In this document: piece by piece, positions 49,709 through 59,716 of the stretch
Position numbering within the stretch: position 1 is the stretch's first letter
Layout: the number at the start of each line of letters is the position of its first letter
Assembly: GCA_049889355.1 (NCBI GenBank)
Contig: JBMHDN010000032.1
Span: 62,001 to 126,000 of the forward strand
Length of the DNA stretch: 64,000 nucleotides
Source of the DNA: JBMHDN01 sp049889355
Lineage (GTDB): Bacteria; Pseudomonadota; Alphaproteobacteria; Puniceispirillales; Puniceispirillaceae
Direction: 5' to 3'
The notes under the pieces: model-generated
What the model was told of the DNA's origin: nothing
Seen by the model: the letters and a program-made list of their open reading frames with translations, nothing else
Database searches by the model: none
Translations under genes and position numbers: made by a program

Positions 49709-51503
49709 GGTTGCGGGGCTGGTCTACGTCCGTGCCTTTTTCAACCGCGGTCAGATAGGCCAGAATCTGGGCAGGTATCGCCAGAATAATTGGTGCAACC
49801 AGCGGATCACATTCATCGAGTACCACCATATCACTGGCAAAATCCACCTGTGCAGCCGCTTCTTTTGTTGCGATCAGGATCACCTCACCGCCGCGTGCTT
49901 CGGCTTCGCGCAAATTACTGGCCGACTTGGCAGACACCTCATCATTGCTAAGCATGGCAACAACCGGCAGCCCCTCTTCTATCAATGCAATCGGCCCATG
50001 TTTCATCTCACCAGAAGCAAAGCCTTCTGCGTGGATATAAGAGAGCTCTTTGAGCTTTAGCGCACCTTCCATGGCCAGCGGGAACAGCATATCTCGGCCT
50101 AAAAACAGGCAGGAGCGTGCAGTGGTCAGCCGCTGGGCAACCGGCCGGATCGCATCAAACAAACCCGTTGCACGCCCGACCGCGCCAGGTACCCGCATCA
50201 GCAAATCATGGATCCGCGCTTCTTCAGCCGCCTCTAGCGTGCCATGTGCCCGGCCAAGAGCAACTGCAAGGCTGAGCAAGGCCGTGAGCTGGGCGGTAAA
50301 CGCCTTGGTTGAGGCAACCCCAATTTCAGGACCGGCTCTGGTCGGGATGACCGCATCTGCCTCTCTGGCAATCGTCGATTGATCAACATTGACCATGCCA
50401 TAGGTTTTAAGCCCCATCTCTGCGCCATGGCGCATCGCCATTAGCGTATCAAGTGACTCGCCTGATTGTGAGATGACCAGCACTGCACCGCCATTTACGG
50501 CAACAGGATGGCGATATCGATATTCAGAGGCGACCTCGACAACACACGGGATACCTGCAAGACGTTCAATCCAATAGCGGCCAATCTGGCCAGCATAATT
50601 GCTGGTCCCAGCCGCCAGAATGGTCAGATGCTTAATCTCACTTAATTGTTCATGACTGAGCGCGGCAGAGAGCCGACCTTCCCCATCTGTCATCGCAGAC
50701 AGCGTATGGGCAATAGCATCAGGCTGTTCATGGATTTCCTTTTCCATGAAATGACGATAGCCAGCCTTATCAACCAAAATAGGGCTGGCAGTGGTGATGA
50801 TCACTTCCCGATTTGCAGGCGCGCCTGACAGGTCAAATATCTCGGCCTCGCCTTTGCGGATGACCGCGTAATCCCCATCTTTTAAATAGATGATACGGCG
50901 GGTGAGATGGGCCATTGCAGCCGCATCTGAGGCAATGAAGCTTTCGCCGTCACCAAGGCCAATCGCCAGCGGTGAGGCATTGCGTGCCACCATCATAGAA
51001 TCTGGATAATCTGTGCTAATGGCGGCCAGCGCATAGGCCCCTTCAATTTGGTCCAAAACCGAGGCAATGGCTTTTTCAGGGGTTAATCCAGATGACAGCG
51101 CGATATCAAATAAATGGGCCAGCACTTCAGAATCAGTATCGCTGGCAAATGAAATCCCCTTTGTGCTTAATTCAGCACGGAGCTCTGCGTAATTTTCAAT
51201 AATCCCATTATGGACAATGGCGATTTTATCGCCGGCCATATGGGGGTGGGCGTTTGCCTCTGTCACGCCGCCATGGGTGGCCCAGCGTGTATGGCCGATT
51301 GCCAGATGACCGCTGAGCGGAGAGCCATTTAATTTTGCATCCAGTTCGGCGAGCTTGCCAACCGCGCGGCTGACCGCAAGGCCAGTCTCAGAAATGGCCG
51401 CGATCCCCGAGGAATCATAGCCACGATATTCCAACCTTTTGAGCGCATCTAACAAGATAGGGGCAGCATTTTGATCGCCAATCTGTCCAACTATACCGCA
51501 CAT
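49683..51503 (-). CDS. glmS: glucosamine-fructose-6-phosphate aminotransferase (isomerizing)
   Basis: Makes glucosamine-6-phosphate from fructose-6-phosphate and glutamine, the entry to peptidoglycan and lipid A. At 606 residues, the N-terminal Ntn glutaminase domain has the nucleophilic Cys2 (MCGIVGQIG), and the SIS domains have the sugar-phosphate loops AAGTSNYAGQIG and ISQSGESLDT; it ends in LAKSVTVE. GAGG precedes the ATG. It is divergent from glmU, the next pathway enzymes, with about 185 bases between starts. The 3' end is the standard Tn7 target and borders the AT-rich island. Confidence 0.97.
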   Translation of the reverse strand: MCGIVGQIGDQNAAPILLDALKRLEYRGYDSSGIAAISETGLAVSRAVGKLAELDAKLNGSPLSGHLAIGHTRWATHGGVTEANAHPHMAGDKIAIVHNGIIENYAELRAELSTKGISFASDTDSEVLAHLFDIALSSGLTPEKAIASVLDQIEGAYALAAISTDYPDSMMVARNASPLAIGLGDGESFIASDAAAMAHLTRRIIYLKDGDYAVIRKGEAEIFDLSGAPANREVIITTASPILVDKAGYRHFMEKEIHEQPDAIAHTLSAMTDGEGRLSAALSHEQLSEIKHLTILAAGTSNYAGQIGRYWIERLAGIPCVVEVASEYRYRHPVAVNGGAVLVISQSGESLDTLMAMRHGAEMGLKTYGMVNVDQSTIAREADAVIPTRAGPEIGVASTKAFTAQLTALLSLAVALGRAHGTLEAAEEARIHDLLMRVPGAVGRATGLFDAIRPVAQRLTTARSCLFLGRDMLFPLAMEGALKLKELSYIHAEGFASGEMKHGPIALIEEGLPVVAMLSNDEVSAKSASNLREAEARGGEVILIATKEAAAQVDFASDMVVLDECDPLVAPIILAIPAQILAYLTAVEKGTDVDQPRNLAKSVTVE

Positions 51504-51688
51504 ATCGAACCTCGTTTAACCTAGCCGTTAGCATGATGAGCAACAAGGTGGGATAACACACCACCTTCTTTTCATGGGCTTACCATAAAAAACACCCTAA
51601 ATCAGGCAGAAATTTGCTACAACCAAGATATCTGGATATATCTGTAGTTGCTGAACATTTGGGCAATAAAAAAGACAGTAGGGACGTT

Positions 51689-53020
51689 ATGGCATTCACC
51701 GCTATTATTTTGGCTGCAGGCAAAGGCAGCCGGCTCAAATCAAACCTTCCAAAGCCCCTACACCGCGTCGGTGGTCACCCGATGCTGGGCTGGGTCATAG
51801 ATAGCGCAACCTCAGCAGGCGCAACGCAAATCATCCCTGTAATTTCAAAGGACAGCCCTGCCCTCGAAGCCTATTTGAGCGATTTTGAAGTCGCCATTCA
51901 GGACCCGCCACTTGGCACAGGTCATGCGGTATTGGCCGCCTCAGCCCATATCAAAGATAAATCAAAGCCGCTCATCATCTTATTTGGCGACACCCCGCTT
52001 ATCAGCGCAGCTAGTATCTCAGCCCTCGCCAAGACCATTGAAGAAGGTCTTGATATCTGTGTGGTAGGCTTTGAGACAGAGACCCCGAAAGGCTATGGCC
52101 GGCTGGTCTTTGATGGTTCAGGCCAGCTCACCCGTATTGTTGAAGAATCTGAGGCCAGTTCCGCTGAAAAGGAAATCACAACAGTGAATGGCGGGATGAT
52201 GGCAGGGCGTGCAGATGTGATGCTCAGCTTGCTTGAAACCCTCTCGCCAGACAATTCACAAGGCGAGATTTTCCTGACCGATATTGTCGCCTCAGGTCAT
52301 GCAGCAGGTCACAAGATTAACGCTATCTTCATCGACCAATCTGAAATATCTGGCGTCAATAGCCGTGCTGACCTGGCGCATATTGAAACGTTGCTACAAC
52401 ATAAATTACGCGCCGCCGCAATGGCACAAGGGGCCACGCTGATTGCCCCTGAAACGGTGTTTTTATCAAGCGATACCGTCTTAGAGCGTGATGTGGTTAT
52501 CGAACCGCATGTGGTGTTCGGAGCTGGCGTCCATATTGGTGAAGGCAGCATCATCAAAGCTTTTTCACATCTTGAAGGGGTGCAGACAAAAGCCTGCTGT
52601 GTTATCGGGCCTTATGCGAGACTGCGGCCGGGCACTGAACTGGATGAAGGCGTGAAAATCGGCAATTTCGTTGAAACCAAAAAAGCCCGCATTGCGGCCG
52701 GGGCGAAAGTCAACCACCTCTCTTATATCGGCGATGCAGAGGTCGGAGAGCAAGCCAATATCGGGGCGGGCACCATCACGTGTAATTATGATGGGTTTAA
52801 CAAACATCAGACTCTTATCGGTGCTGGTGCGTTTATTGGCTCAAATACCGCGCTGGTAGCACCTGTATCGGTGGGAGCTGGTGCGATTATTGGTGCAGGC
52901 TCAACCATCACCAAAAATGTACCAGATGACGGTCTAGGCCTAACAAGAGCACCGCAAGCCAATTCAGAAAATATGGCCGATAAGCTGCGTCAGCGCTTTC
53001 AAAAAGCCAAGAAAAAATAA
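51689..53020 (+). CDS. glmU: bifunctional UDP-N-acetylglucosamine pyrophosphorylase / GlcN-1-P acetyltransferase
   Basis: Acetylates glucosamine-1-phosphate and then couples it to UTP. At 443 residues, the N-terminal nucleotidyltransferase has LAAGKGSRLKSNLPKPLH, and the C-terminal left-handed beta-helix has hexapeptide repeats and the acetyl-CoA site (GNFVETKKARIAAGAKVNHLSYIGDAEVG). The ATG at 51689 (MAFTAII) has AGGGA six bases upstream. A TTG 75 bases earlier adds a stretch foreign to the family. hldE follows after 27 bases. Confidence 0.97.
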   Translation: MAFTAIILAAGKGSRLKSNLPKPLHRVGGHPMLGWVIDSATSAGATQIIPVISKDSPALEAYLSDFEVAIQDPPLGTGHAVLAASAHIKDKSKPLIILFGDTPLISAASISALAKTIEEGLDICVVGFETETPKGYGRLVFDGSGQLTRIVEESEASSAEKEITTVNGGMMAGRADVMLSLLETLSPDNSQGEIFLTDIVASGHAAGHKINAIFIDQSEISGVNSRADLAHIETLLQHKLRAAAMAQGATLIAPETVFLSSDTVLERDVVIEPHVVFGAGVHIGEGSIIKAFSHLEGVQTKACCVIGPYARLRPGTELDEGVKIGNFVETKKARIAAGAKVNHLSYIGDAEVGEQANIGAGTITCNYDGFNKHQTLIGAGAFIGSNTALVAPVSVGAGAIIGAGSTITKNVPDDGLGLTRAPQANSENMADKLRQRFQKAKKK

Positions 53021-53047
53021 TGTAATAAGCCTGAGGAATGCTGATCC

Positions 53048-54577
53048 ATGGCCGGAAACATCGACAAAAAACATCATGCGCATCTCGCAACCTCTCTGGT
53101 GGCAGAAATGCTGGATAATTTGCATGACAAAAAGCTGTTGGTTATCGGTGATGTGATGCTGGACCAATTTGTAGATGGTGTGGTGAATCGCATGTCGCCA
53201 GAAGCGCCAGTTCCGGTCTTATCGCGCTCACATACACAAAAAATGCCAGGTGGTGCAGCCAATGTCGCAGGCAACCTGGCGCATCTGGGTTTAGAGGTGA
53301 TATTGATAGGTCTGGTCGGCAATGATGCCGCGGGTCAGGATTTACAGGCTGAACTGGCAAAACTACCACGGCTGTTATTTATGCCTGTTCAAGATGAGAG
53401 CCGGCCAACCACTCAAAAAATCCGCTTTCGTTCTGGTGGCCAGCAAATGCTGAGAGTAGATGATGAATCTACACAAGATGCAAATCTTGATATTGAAGCG
53501 CAAATCATCGCCCGAACGCGCGCACTTATAGATGATGTGGACGCCATCATTTTATCTGACTATGCCAAAGGATGTTTGACTCAAACAACCATCCAAAATG
53601 TTATCAAAGCTGCGGGTGAAGCAGGCAAGGCGGTGATACTTGACCCGAAATCGCCTGATTTCGGACTTTATAAGGGAGCGGATATCTTAACCCCTAATCT
53701 GTCTGAATTATGCAAAGCCGCAGGTCGCAACCTGACAAACCACCAAGATATTGCAACTGCGGCCATTCATTTATGCCAGATGCATGATATTGGGCATATG
53801 TTGGTGACCTTAAGCGGTGATGGGATGATGCTTGTCTCAGCTTCTGATGAGGCGGGCGACACTGCACTTCATCTGCCGGCCAAGGCTGTTGAGGTGTTTG
53901 ATGTGTCAGGTGCGGGTGATACGGTTGTGGCCGCTCTATCAGCGGGCCTTGTAGCATCTCTGCCTGTTGCAAAGGCGATGAGCCTGGCCAATCTGGCAGC
54001 TGGCATTGTGGTGGGCAAATCCGGTACCGCTATTGTGAGCCCTGGTGAGTTGCTTGCAGAAAATATCCTGCAATCTGCAGGAGGCAAAAAAGAGGTGGAA
54101 GACGATACCTCTACCCCGCTATCTGGTCCAGATAATTGGGAACAATTGGTACAACAAACCCGCCTATGGCAAAATCAGGGCCTGCATGTTGGTATCACAA
54201 ATGGCTGTTTTGATTTGCTTCATCCCGGACATTTGCATGTGATCCGACAAGCCGCCACCTACTGCGACAAGCTGATTGTAGCCATTAATACAGATCGATC
54301 TGTCAAAATCTTAAAAGGGCCATCACGCCCCCAACAAAATCAGACAGAACGCATGGCTGTTCTCCAACATCTGCCGGCGGTATCTGCTGTGGTGGTTTTT
54401 GATGAAGAAACACCGGCTGCATTATTTGAAGCGCTCAGACCAAATGTGCTGATAAAGGGCGGCGATTATAAAGCAGAAGAACTGGTCGGCTATGACCAGA
54501 TTATCGGTGATGGCGGGGCGGTGCATATCATTGATACCCTGCCCGGTCATTCAACCACCAATTTGCTGGAATCTTAA
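53048..54577 (+). CDS. hldE: bifunctional heptose-7-phosphate kinase / heptose-1-phosphate adenylyltransferase
   Basis: Makes ADP-D-glycero-beta-D-manno-heptose for the LPS inner core. The N-terminal PfkB-type ribokinase domain (about 1-325) has GGAANVAGNLAHLG and the catalytic GAGDTVVAALSAG. The C-terminal nucleotidyltransferase (about 360-509) has TNGCFDLLHPGHL. At 509 residues it is a little longer than usual. It is read with glmU; a bidirectional terminator follows at 54597-54630. Confidence 0.96.
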   Translation: MAGNIDKKHHAHLATSLVAEMLDNLHDKKLLVIGDVMLDQFVDGVVNRMSPEAPVPVLSRSHTQKMPGGAANVAGNLAHLGLEVILIGLVGNDAAGQDLQAELAKLPRLLFMPVQDESRPTTQKIRFRSGGQQMLRVDDESTQDANLDIEAQIIARTRALIDDVDAIILSDYAKGCLTQTTIQNVIKAAGEAGKAVILDPKSPDFGLYKGADILTPNLSELCKAAGRNLTNHQDIATAAIHLCQMHDIGHMLVTLSGDGMMLVSASDEAGDTALHLPAKAVEVFDVSGAGDTVVAALSAGLVASLPVAKAMSLANLAAGIVVGKSGTAIVSPGELLAENILQSAGGKKEVEDDTSTPLSGPDNWEQLVQQTRLWQNQGLHVGITNGCFDLLHPGHLHVIRQAATYCDKLIVAINTDRSVKILKGPSRPQQNQTERMAVLQHLPAVSAVVVFDEETPAALFEALRPNVLIKGGDYKAEELVGYDQIIGDGGAVHIIDTLPGHSTTNLLES

Positions 54578-54596
54578 AAAGACTTTTGAGATGACC

Positions 54597-54630
54597 AAAA
54601 AAAGGGCTGGAAAATACCCAGCCCTTTTTT
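54597..54630. terminator. bidirectional terminator between hldE and the SbmA-like gene
   Basis: GGGCTGG (54604-54610) pairs with CCAGCCC (54618-54624) around a seven-base loop, with an A-run to the left (54597-54603) and a T-run to the right (54625-54630). It can end both the rightward hldE and the leftward SbmA-like transcripts. Confidence 0.92.
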
Positions 54631-54651
54631 CTCAATATATTCAGCGCTTTA

Positions 54652-55905
54652 TCAAGAATCCAGCACCTGGCCTTTTTCCATATATTCCTGATCAATATCC
54701 AGAATATCCTTGTCCTGAATAGCCCGTTCAAATGATTGCAGACGCTTGAAAATCGAGATCAGCTCAATAATCGTGGTCCAGCTATTCACCAGATATTGGA
54801 AGGAATTAGACACTTGCGAGAAGGCGGTGATGATTTGCTGCATCACCCCATAGGTAAAGGCCGCCGCCGCAATCGCCGGGATCAGAATAATATAGACAAA
54901 GATATTATCTGTTTGCAGATACAAGCCGCGGAAGACATTGAAATACATGTAATGGAAATAGAGACGGAAATAATTACGTCTCACATTGCCAAAAAGCTCC
55001 ATCACTGTTGGTGGCTCAGCACGTGTTTCATCATCTTCGCCATAAACAAGCTCTTTGCGATAGGCCGCTTCAACACGCTGATTGCGAAATTCAAGGCCTG
55101 GCAATTTGATACCCACAGCTGCCAAGAGACCTGTCCCGAAAATTGACCAAAACAGCGCAGCGGTAAGCAGTGGATAAGGAATTGCGCCCACAATTGGCAA
55201 TGTATCCACATAGCTGGACAGCGAAATCAGCAAAGGCAGGAAGGCAAATAAAGTCATGATCGCATCAACGATGGAAACGCCCAGCCCTTCCATAATACCG
55301 GCAAAACGCATGGTATCTTCCTGCACACGCTGGGCTGCCCCCTCAATATGGCGCAACCGGCCCCAGCGCGACATATAAAAATCATTCATCGCATTACGCC
55401 AGCGGAAGATGTAATGGCTGACAAAAAAGCGCGTGGCGACATAAATCACCATCCAGACCAGCGCGATTTGCGCGAAAATCAGAATAAGGCTGTAAAACTC
55501 ACCTGGGGTCACAGAATTTTCAGGGTTGAGCGCATTTTGAAGCAGGTCAAAAAATGGCCGCCGCCAATGGTTGATCGCAACCGACACCTGCACCGAGAAA
55601 TAAGTGGAAAACAGGATCAGCTGAGAGCCAACAATCGACCAGATCTGCCAGGGGTGTGGACAATAGCGGAACCAAAAGCCGGTAAATAGCGCACTAATGA
55701 TGAAATAATAAATATAAAACCAGATAAAGTCAGGCGTGAAGAAAAATCCCATCCCAACAACAGGTTCAGCCCCTTCTGGTCTGGCCAGCCCAAAGCTCGC
55801 TCCTAAATCTGCGCCAAACAGATACCAAAAGGCCACCACAATCGCAGCCCAGACAATGGCACTGGTAAAAAACAGCTTTGGTCTTGGAAAAAATGACTCA
55901 AGCAT
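54652..55905 (-). CDS. SbmA/BacA-like peptide transporter
   Basis: A 417-residue inner-membrane protein of the SbmA/BacA family. There are seven or eight hydrophobic segments, with HPWQIWSIVGSQLILFSTYFSVQVSVAINHWRRPFFDLLQ and YIFRWRNAMNDFYMSRW as family blocks. These ABC-transporter-like exporters, without an ATPase domain, import proline-rich or NCR peptides and related antibiotics. In legume symbionts BacA also affects very-long-chain lipid A acylation. It is transcribed leftward, right after rodA, so may be the tail of the mre-mrd operon (31 bases after the rodA stop). Confidence 0.92.
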   Translation of the reverse strand: MLESFFPRPKLFFTSAIVWAAIVVAFWYLFGADLGASFGLARPEGAEPVVGMGFFFTPDFIWFYIYYFIISALFTGFWFRYCPHPWQIWSIVGSQLILFSTYFSVQVSVAINHWRRPFFDLLQNALNPENSVTPGEFYSLILIFAQIALVWMVIYVATRFFVSHYIFRWRNAMNDFYMSRWGRLRHIEGAAQRVQEDTMRFAGIMEGLGVSIVDAIMTLFAFLPLLISLSSYVDTLPIVGAIPYPLLTAALFWSIFGTGLLAAVGIKLPGLEFRNQRVEAAYRKELVYGEDDETRAEPPTVMELFGNVRRNYFRLYFHYMYFNVFRGLYLQTDNIFVYIILIPAIAAAAFTYGVMQQIITAFSQVSNSFQYLVNSWTTIIELISIFKRLQSFERAIQDKDILDIDQEYMEKGQVLDS

Positions 55906-55936
55906 CTGTTAACCCCTCTCCTGATGACAACCGTCT

Positions 55937-57049
55937 TTATTGTAATTCTGCATCTTCTACTTGTCGGTGCAAAGCGATATTTACCACCACACCGAGCGCA
56001 GCAAATACACTCAACATGGCGGTGCCACCATATGAAATCAATGGCAAAGGCGCACCAACCACTGGCAATAAGCCCGTCACCATAGCGATATTCACAAAGA
56101 CATAAGAGAAAATCATCATCGCAATCCCCACACAAACAAGCCGGCTGAACCGGTTTTCAGAGGAAAGCCCAATACGGAATATACCGCCCAATATCGCCAG
56201 ATATACCCCAAGCACAACCAGATTTCCGACTAGACCAAATTCCTCGCCTATCATGGTAAAGACAAAATCGGTTTGTTTTTCGGGTAGATAGTTTAATTGA
56301 GATTGAGAGCCCATCAAAAAGCCTTTTCCGAAAAGCCCGCCTGAACCAAGCGCAATTTTAGATTGGGTGATTTGATAGCCTGCCCCCAGCATATCTGCCT
56401 CTGGGTTCAAAAACGTCATCACGCGCGCTTTTTGATAGTCATAAAGCTGAGACCAGATAACCGGGATTGAGGCCAGAACGCCAGCAAGGCTCAGGAAAAT
56501 ATAGCGTTTTGGCAGGCCTGCCGAAAAAATAACCGCTAAGCCGCCGAGCATTAGCATCAAGGCAGTGCCCAAATCAGGTTGTGTCACCACAAGACCAAAG
56601 GGAATAGCCAGCATCAAAATGGGAATGATATAGCTTGAAATCCGGCTGATATCATCAGGCTGGCGTGTTGAGAAATAGCGCGCCAAGGCAATAATAAGCG
56701 CCAATTTAGCAGGCTCAGATGGCTGAAAATTAAAGCCGCCAATCGCGATCCAACGCACTGCCCCTGTACCAACCCCTATCACCGGCAATATGGCCAGAAC
56801 GGCCACAGCACCCAGCAAGCCAGCATAGCTGAAATCATAAATCAGGCGTAAAGGCAGGGCCGCAATGACGATAATCATCACCACCCCGAGGCAGGCCCTG
56901 ATGATATGGCGTTCTGCCCAAGGAGACCAAGCCCCTTCTGAGGCAGAATAGAGAGCCAAAGAGCCGACCAAAACCAACATCGCGGTGAAAAGCAGCATCA
57001 GCCAAGGAACGGCTATCACGATTTTAAAAGGCGTATTGGGTCTGCTCAT
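55937..57049 (-). CDS. rodA: rod-shape peptidoglycan polymerase RodA
   Basis: SEDS-family glycosyltransferase of 370 residues with about ten hydrophobic segments. The family loop GGFNFQPSEPAKLALIIALARYF and the catalytic Asp region DLGTALMLMLGG are visible, as is PLPLISYGGTAM near the C-terminus. With PBP2 it builds the sidewall of rod cells. The ATG at 57049 lies five bases after the mrdA stop; a longer upstream reading overlaps mrdA and was rejected. Confidence 0.95.
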   Translation of the reverse strand: MSRPNTPFKIVIAVPWLMLLFTAMLVLVGSLALYSASEGAWSPWAERHIIRACLGVVMIIVIAALPLRLIYDFSYAGLLGAVAVLAILPVIGVGTGAVRWIAIGGFNFQPSEPAKLALIIALARYFSTRQPDDISRISSYIIPILMLAIPFGLVVTQPDLGTALMLMLGGLAVIFSAGLPKRYIFLSLAGVLASIPVIWSQLYDYQKARVMTFLNPEADMLGAGYQITQSKIALGSGGLFGKGFLMGSQSQLNYLPEKQTDFVFTMIGEEFGLVGNLVVLGVYLAILGGIFRIGLSSENRFSRLVCVGIAMMIFSYVFVNIAMVTGLLPVVGAPLPLISYGGTAMLSVFAALGVVVNIALHRQVEDAELQ

Positions 57050-57053
57050 CTCA

Positions 57054-59009
57054 TCACACCCCTTCGCGTCCCAGAAGATAGGCAAAGACATCACGCGCGA
57101 CAGGCGCGGCCATGCTAGAGCCTGAGCCGCCATGCTCTACCACAACTGAAATCGCATAGCGCGGGTTTTTATACGGGGCATAGGCAACAAACAAGGCGTG
57201 ATCACGTTCTTTCCATGGCCTGTCAATATTATCAATAATGCCGGCATCACGTTGTGCTTGAGTAATCCGTTTGACCTGCACCGTTCCGGTCTTTCCGGCA
57301 ATCTGATAGTCTGGCAAATCATAACGCCGCGCCGTCCCAAATCCACCTTGCATCACCGCGCGCATCCCGCGGCGCATCTCGCGCAATATATCAGAAGAGA
57401 CTGGTATGGGTTCAAATTTGCGACTGTCTAAATCATCTGATTGAATGATGGTCGGGCTGATTTGTTGGCCAGTGGCAATACGCCCTGTCATCACCGCCAG
57501 CTGTATCGGCGTGGTCAGCACAAAACCCTGGCCGATGCCGGCAATCACGGTCTCACCCGGTGTCCAGCTGGTCCCATAGCGTGCTTTCTTCCAATCTCGA
57601 TTAGGCATCACGCCAATTTTCTCACCCGGAATGCCAAGGCCAGATACCTCACCAAGCCCAAAACGTCGGGCCATTTCATGAATCTTATTAATCCCTGTTT
57701 TCAGTGCAATCTGATAGAAATACACATCGCAGGATTGGGCCACGGCCTGTGTGCCATCCAGCGCGCCATGCCCCCCTTCTCGCCAGCAATAAAAATTGCG
57801 ATCGCCAAATTCAAAAAAGCCGCTACAGCCAATTTTGGTACGCGGGCTGATAACCCCCGCTTCCATCGCCGCTGCCATGACCACCATTTTAAAAGTGGAA
57901 CCAGGTGAATAAAGGCCCGATAAGCTCCGGTTCAAGAGCGGGTTGCGTGGATGGGTGTTCACCCGGCTCCAATCGCGTTGTAACAACCTGTCGGTAAAAA
58001 TATTTGGATCATAGGACGGCAAGGATACCATCGCCAATACAGCGCCAGTGCGGATGTCAATCACCGAAACAGATCCCGATTCAGGCGGAATAAGATTATC
58101 CTTCGCATCTTTGAAAATTTTATCATCACCTGCTGCAATATGCGCGCGCAAACTCTCATTGGACATTAATCCACGCTGGGCTTCAGATGAGGATAAATCC
58201 ACCGGCCGCGCATTGCCTTGCTGCAAACGGTTAGTGATAAAATTCTGTAAATCGATATCGATGGTGAGATGCAAATCATCCCCCATCTCAGCTTGCCTAT
58301 CGGTGAGCATGCGTACCGGCTTACCGCGTGCATTCACCTCAATGCGCTCCTGACCTTCACGCCCACGCAGTGAAGCCTCAAAACTGCGCTCCAAACCCGA
58401 TTTACCTGTGCGCAAGCCAGGCAGACGGCGCAACCGCCGATTTTCTGAAACCTCACGTGCCGTGACAGGCGAGACATAACCGGTGATATGAGATAATAAT
58501 GCGCCTTGCGGATAAATCCGCCTGAACCGTCGCTCAAAGACTGTACCGGGCAGCGCTGATGCGCGTACAGCAAGACGCGCAAGTTCTCGCTGGGTGAGAT
58601 TTGAGCGAATAACCACTTCCAGAAAATCAGGCTGTCTTTCTACCTGTTCCAATATATCGCGGCGTTGCTGGGGGGTTAGCCTGACAATATGACCAACCTT
58701 ATCGAGTAATTTATCAATATTATCAACATGGGCTGGCACCATCGTTACTTCAAAAACTTCTGAATTATCTGCCAGAATACGGCCACGGCGATCATAGATA
58801 CGCCCGCGCGGTGCGACCATCAAACGCTCGTTAAACTGGTTATCATCCGATAATTTTTGATAGGCAGCAGACTGATTAATCTGGATTTGATAAAGCCGGC
58901 CGACCAGCACGGCACTCAGCAGTAATTGACCGCCAGCCACAAATAACATACGGCGCGAGATATTGGTTTTTTGTTCTTTATTTTCTTTGCGTTCACGGCG
59001 CATCGCCAC
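57054..59009 (-). CDS. mrdA: penicillin-binding protein 2 (transpeptidase)
   Basis: Class B PBP of 651 residues for cell elongation. One N-terminal transmembrane helix (about 22-43) is followed by the dimerisation/pedestal region and then the transpeptidase domain with the catalytic Ser in SPGSTFKMV, SCDVYFY (SxN-type), and KTGTVQVK. It starts at GTG 59009, with GAGGAA five bases upstream; an ATG two codons later has a gap of 11. It is in the mreB-mreC-mreD-mrdA-rodA operon. Confidence 0.96.
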   Translation of the reverse strand: MAMRRERKENKEQKTNISRRMLFVAGGQLLLSAVLVGRLYQIQINQSAAYQKLSDDNQFNERLMVAPRGRIYDRRGRILADNSEVFEVTMVPAHVDNIDKLLDKVGHIVRLTPQQRRDILEQVERQPDFLEVVIRSNLTQRELARLAVRASALPGTVFERRFRRIYPQGALLSHITGYVSPVTAREVSENRRLRRLPGLRTGKSGLERSFEASLRGREGQERIEVNARGKPVRMLTDRQAEMGDDLHLTIDIDLQNFITNRLQQGNARPVDLSSSEAQRGLMSNESLRAHIAAGDDKIFKDAKDNLIPPESGSVSVIDIRTGAVLAMVSLPSYDPNIFTDRLLQRDWSRVNTHPRNPLLNRSLSGLYSPGSTFKMVVMAAAMEAGVISPRTKIGCSGFFEFGDRNFYCWREGGHGALDGTQAVAQSCDVYFYQIALKTGINKIHEMARRFGLGEVSGLGIPGEKIGVMPNRDWKKARYGTSWTPGETVIAGIGQGFVLTTPIQLAVMTGRIATGQQISPTIIQSDDLDSRKFEPIPVSSDILREMRRGMRAVMQGGFGTARRYDLPDYQIAGKTGTVQVKRITQAQRDAGIIDNIDRPWKERDHALFVAYAPYKNPRYAISVVVEHGGSGSSMAAPVARDVFAYLLGREGV

Positions 59010-59050
59010 ATCAATTCCTCAGGCTATAAGAATCCAAACCTAAATCATGT

Positions 59051-59716
59051 TCATCCATTATTCATCCGGCTGACAAGGCTATTCAAAAAGAACATCACCA
59101 CAAAAATAACAGGAAAGAAGATGATATTCAGGCCTGTTTGAAGCGCCATCTCACTCAAATCCGGAATGGTCAGATGAACCGCCAGAAAAACACCAAGCCG
59201 CCACAGCGCAATCACCAGACAGACCGAGGCGAAATGGGCCCAGAGCGACAGAAAATCCTCCCCTTCGCGGTCAAAGGGCCGATAGGTCAGCCAAATCACC
59301 AATATCGGCAGGTAAATCACCCGCACACCCAACATATCAAGCCCTAATATTTCAGCAAAAAAGGCAATGATCCAAACAGAACTTAAGGGCAGGACCAGAG
59401 GTTGATAGAGTGCCAGAAGATAGACATAAAACAAGCTCAGCATTGGTGTAGCTGACGAAAAAAACGACCAATTGGCCAGTTGCATTTCCACCAGAACCAG
59501 AAACAGCCCTATCATCAGCACCAAAAAGCGAGAGGATAGAAACCGAGCTGGATGGGTAGGCTGAATGGTTTCCTTCATGCGGCTGAGATAGCCACCATCT
59601 GTGTTATGCCGCCCGCCACTCTGGCGGCTCTGTCTTTGGCCTGCATGACCAAATCCGCGACCACCGCTTGTGCTCATATCTGTTTTCGTGCCCACCGCAC
59701 GCCCACCACGCACCAT
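59051..59716 (-). CDS. mreD: rod-shape determining protein MreD
   Basis: A 221-residue inner-membrane protein with five hydrophobic segments in the last two thirds, and a hydrophilic N-terminal tail of about 60 residues rich in Gly, Arg and Gln that is longer than usual. It links MreC and the RodA-PBP2 machine. The ATG overlaps the mreC stop by one base (TGATG), so translation is coupled. A TTG one codon earlier is a weaker start. Confidence 0.9.
   Translation of the reverse strand: MVRGGRAVGTKTDMSTSGGRGFGHAGQRQSRQSGGRHNTDGGYLSRMKETIQPTHPARFLSSRFLVLMIGLFLVLVEMQLANWSFFSSATPMLSLFYVYLLALYQPLVLPLSSVWIIAFFAEILGLDMLGVRVIYLPILVIWLTYRPFDREGEDFLSLWAHFASVCLVIALWRLGVFLAVHLTIPDLSEMALQTGLNIIFFPVIFVVMFFLNSLVSRMNNG

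Noticed and set aside
49600..49720. Tn7 right or left end next to glmS
   Set aside because: No Tn7-type terminal sequence or TnsB-site series was recognised, and no tns genes are in the window. Only the position suggests Tn7.
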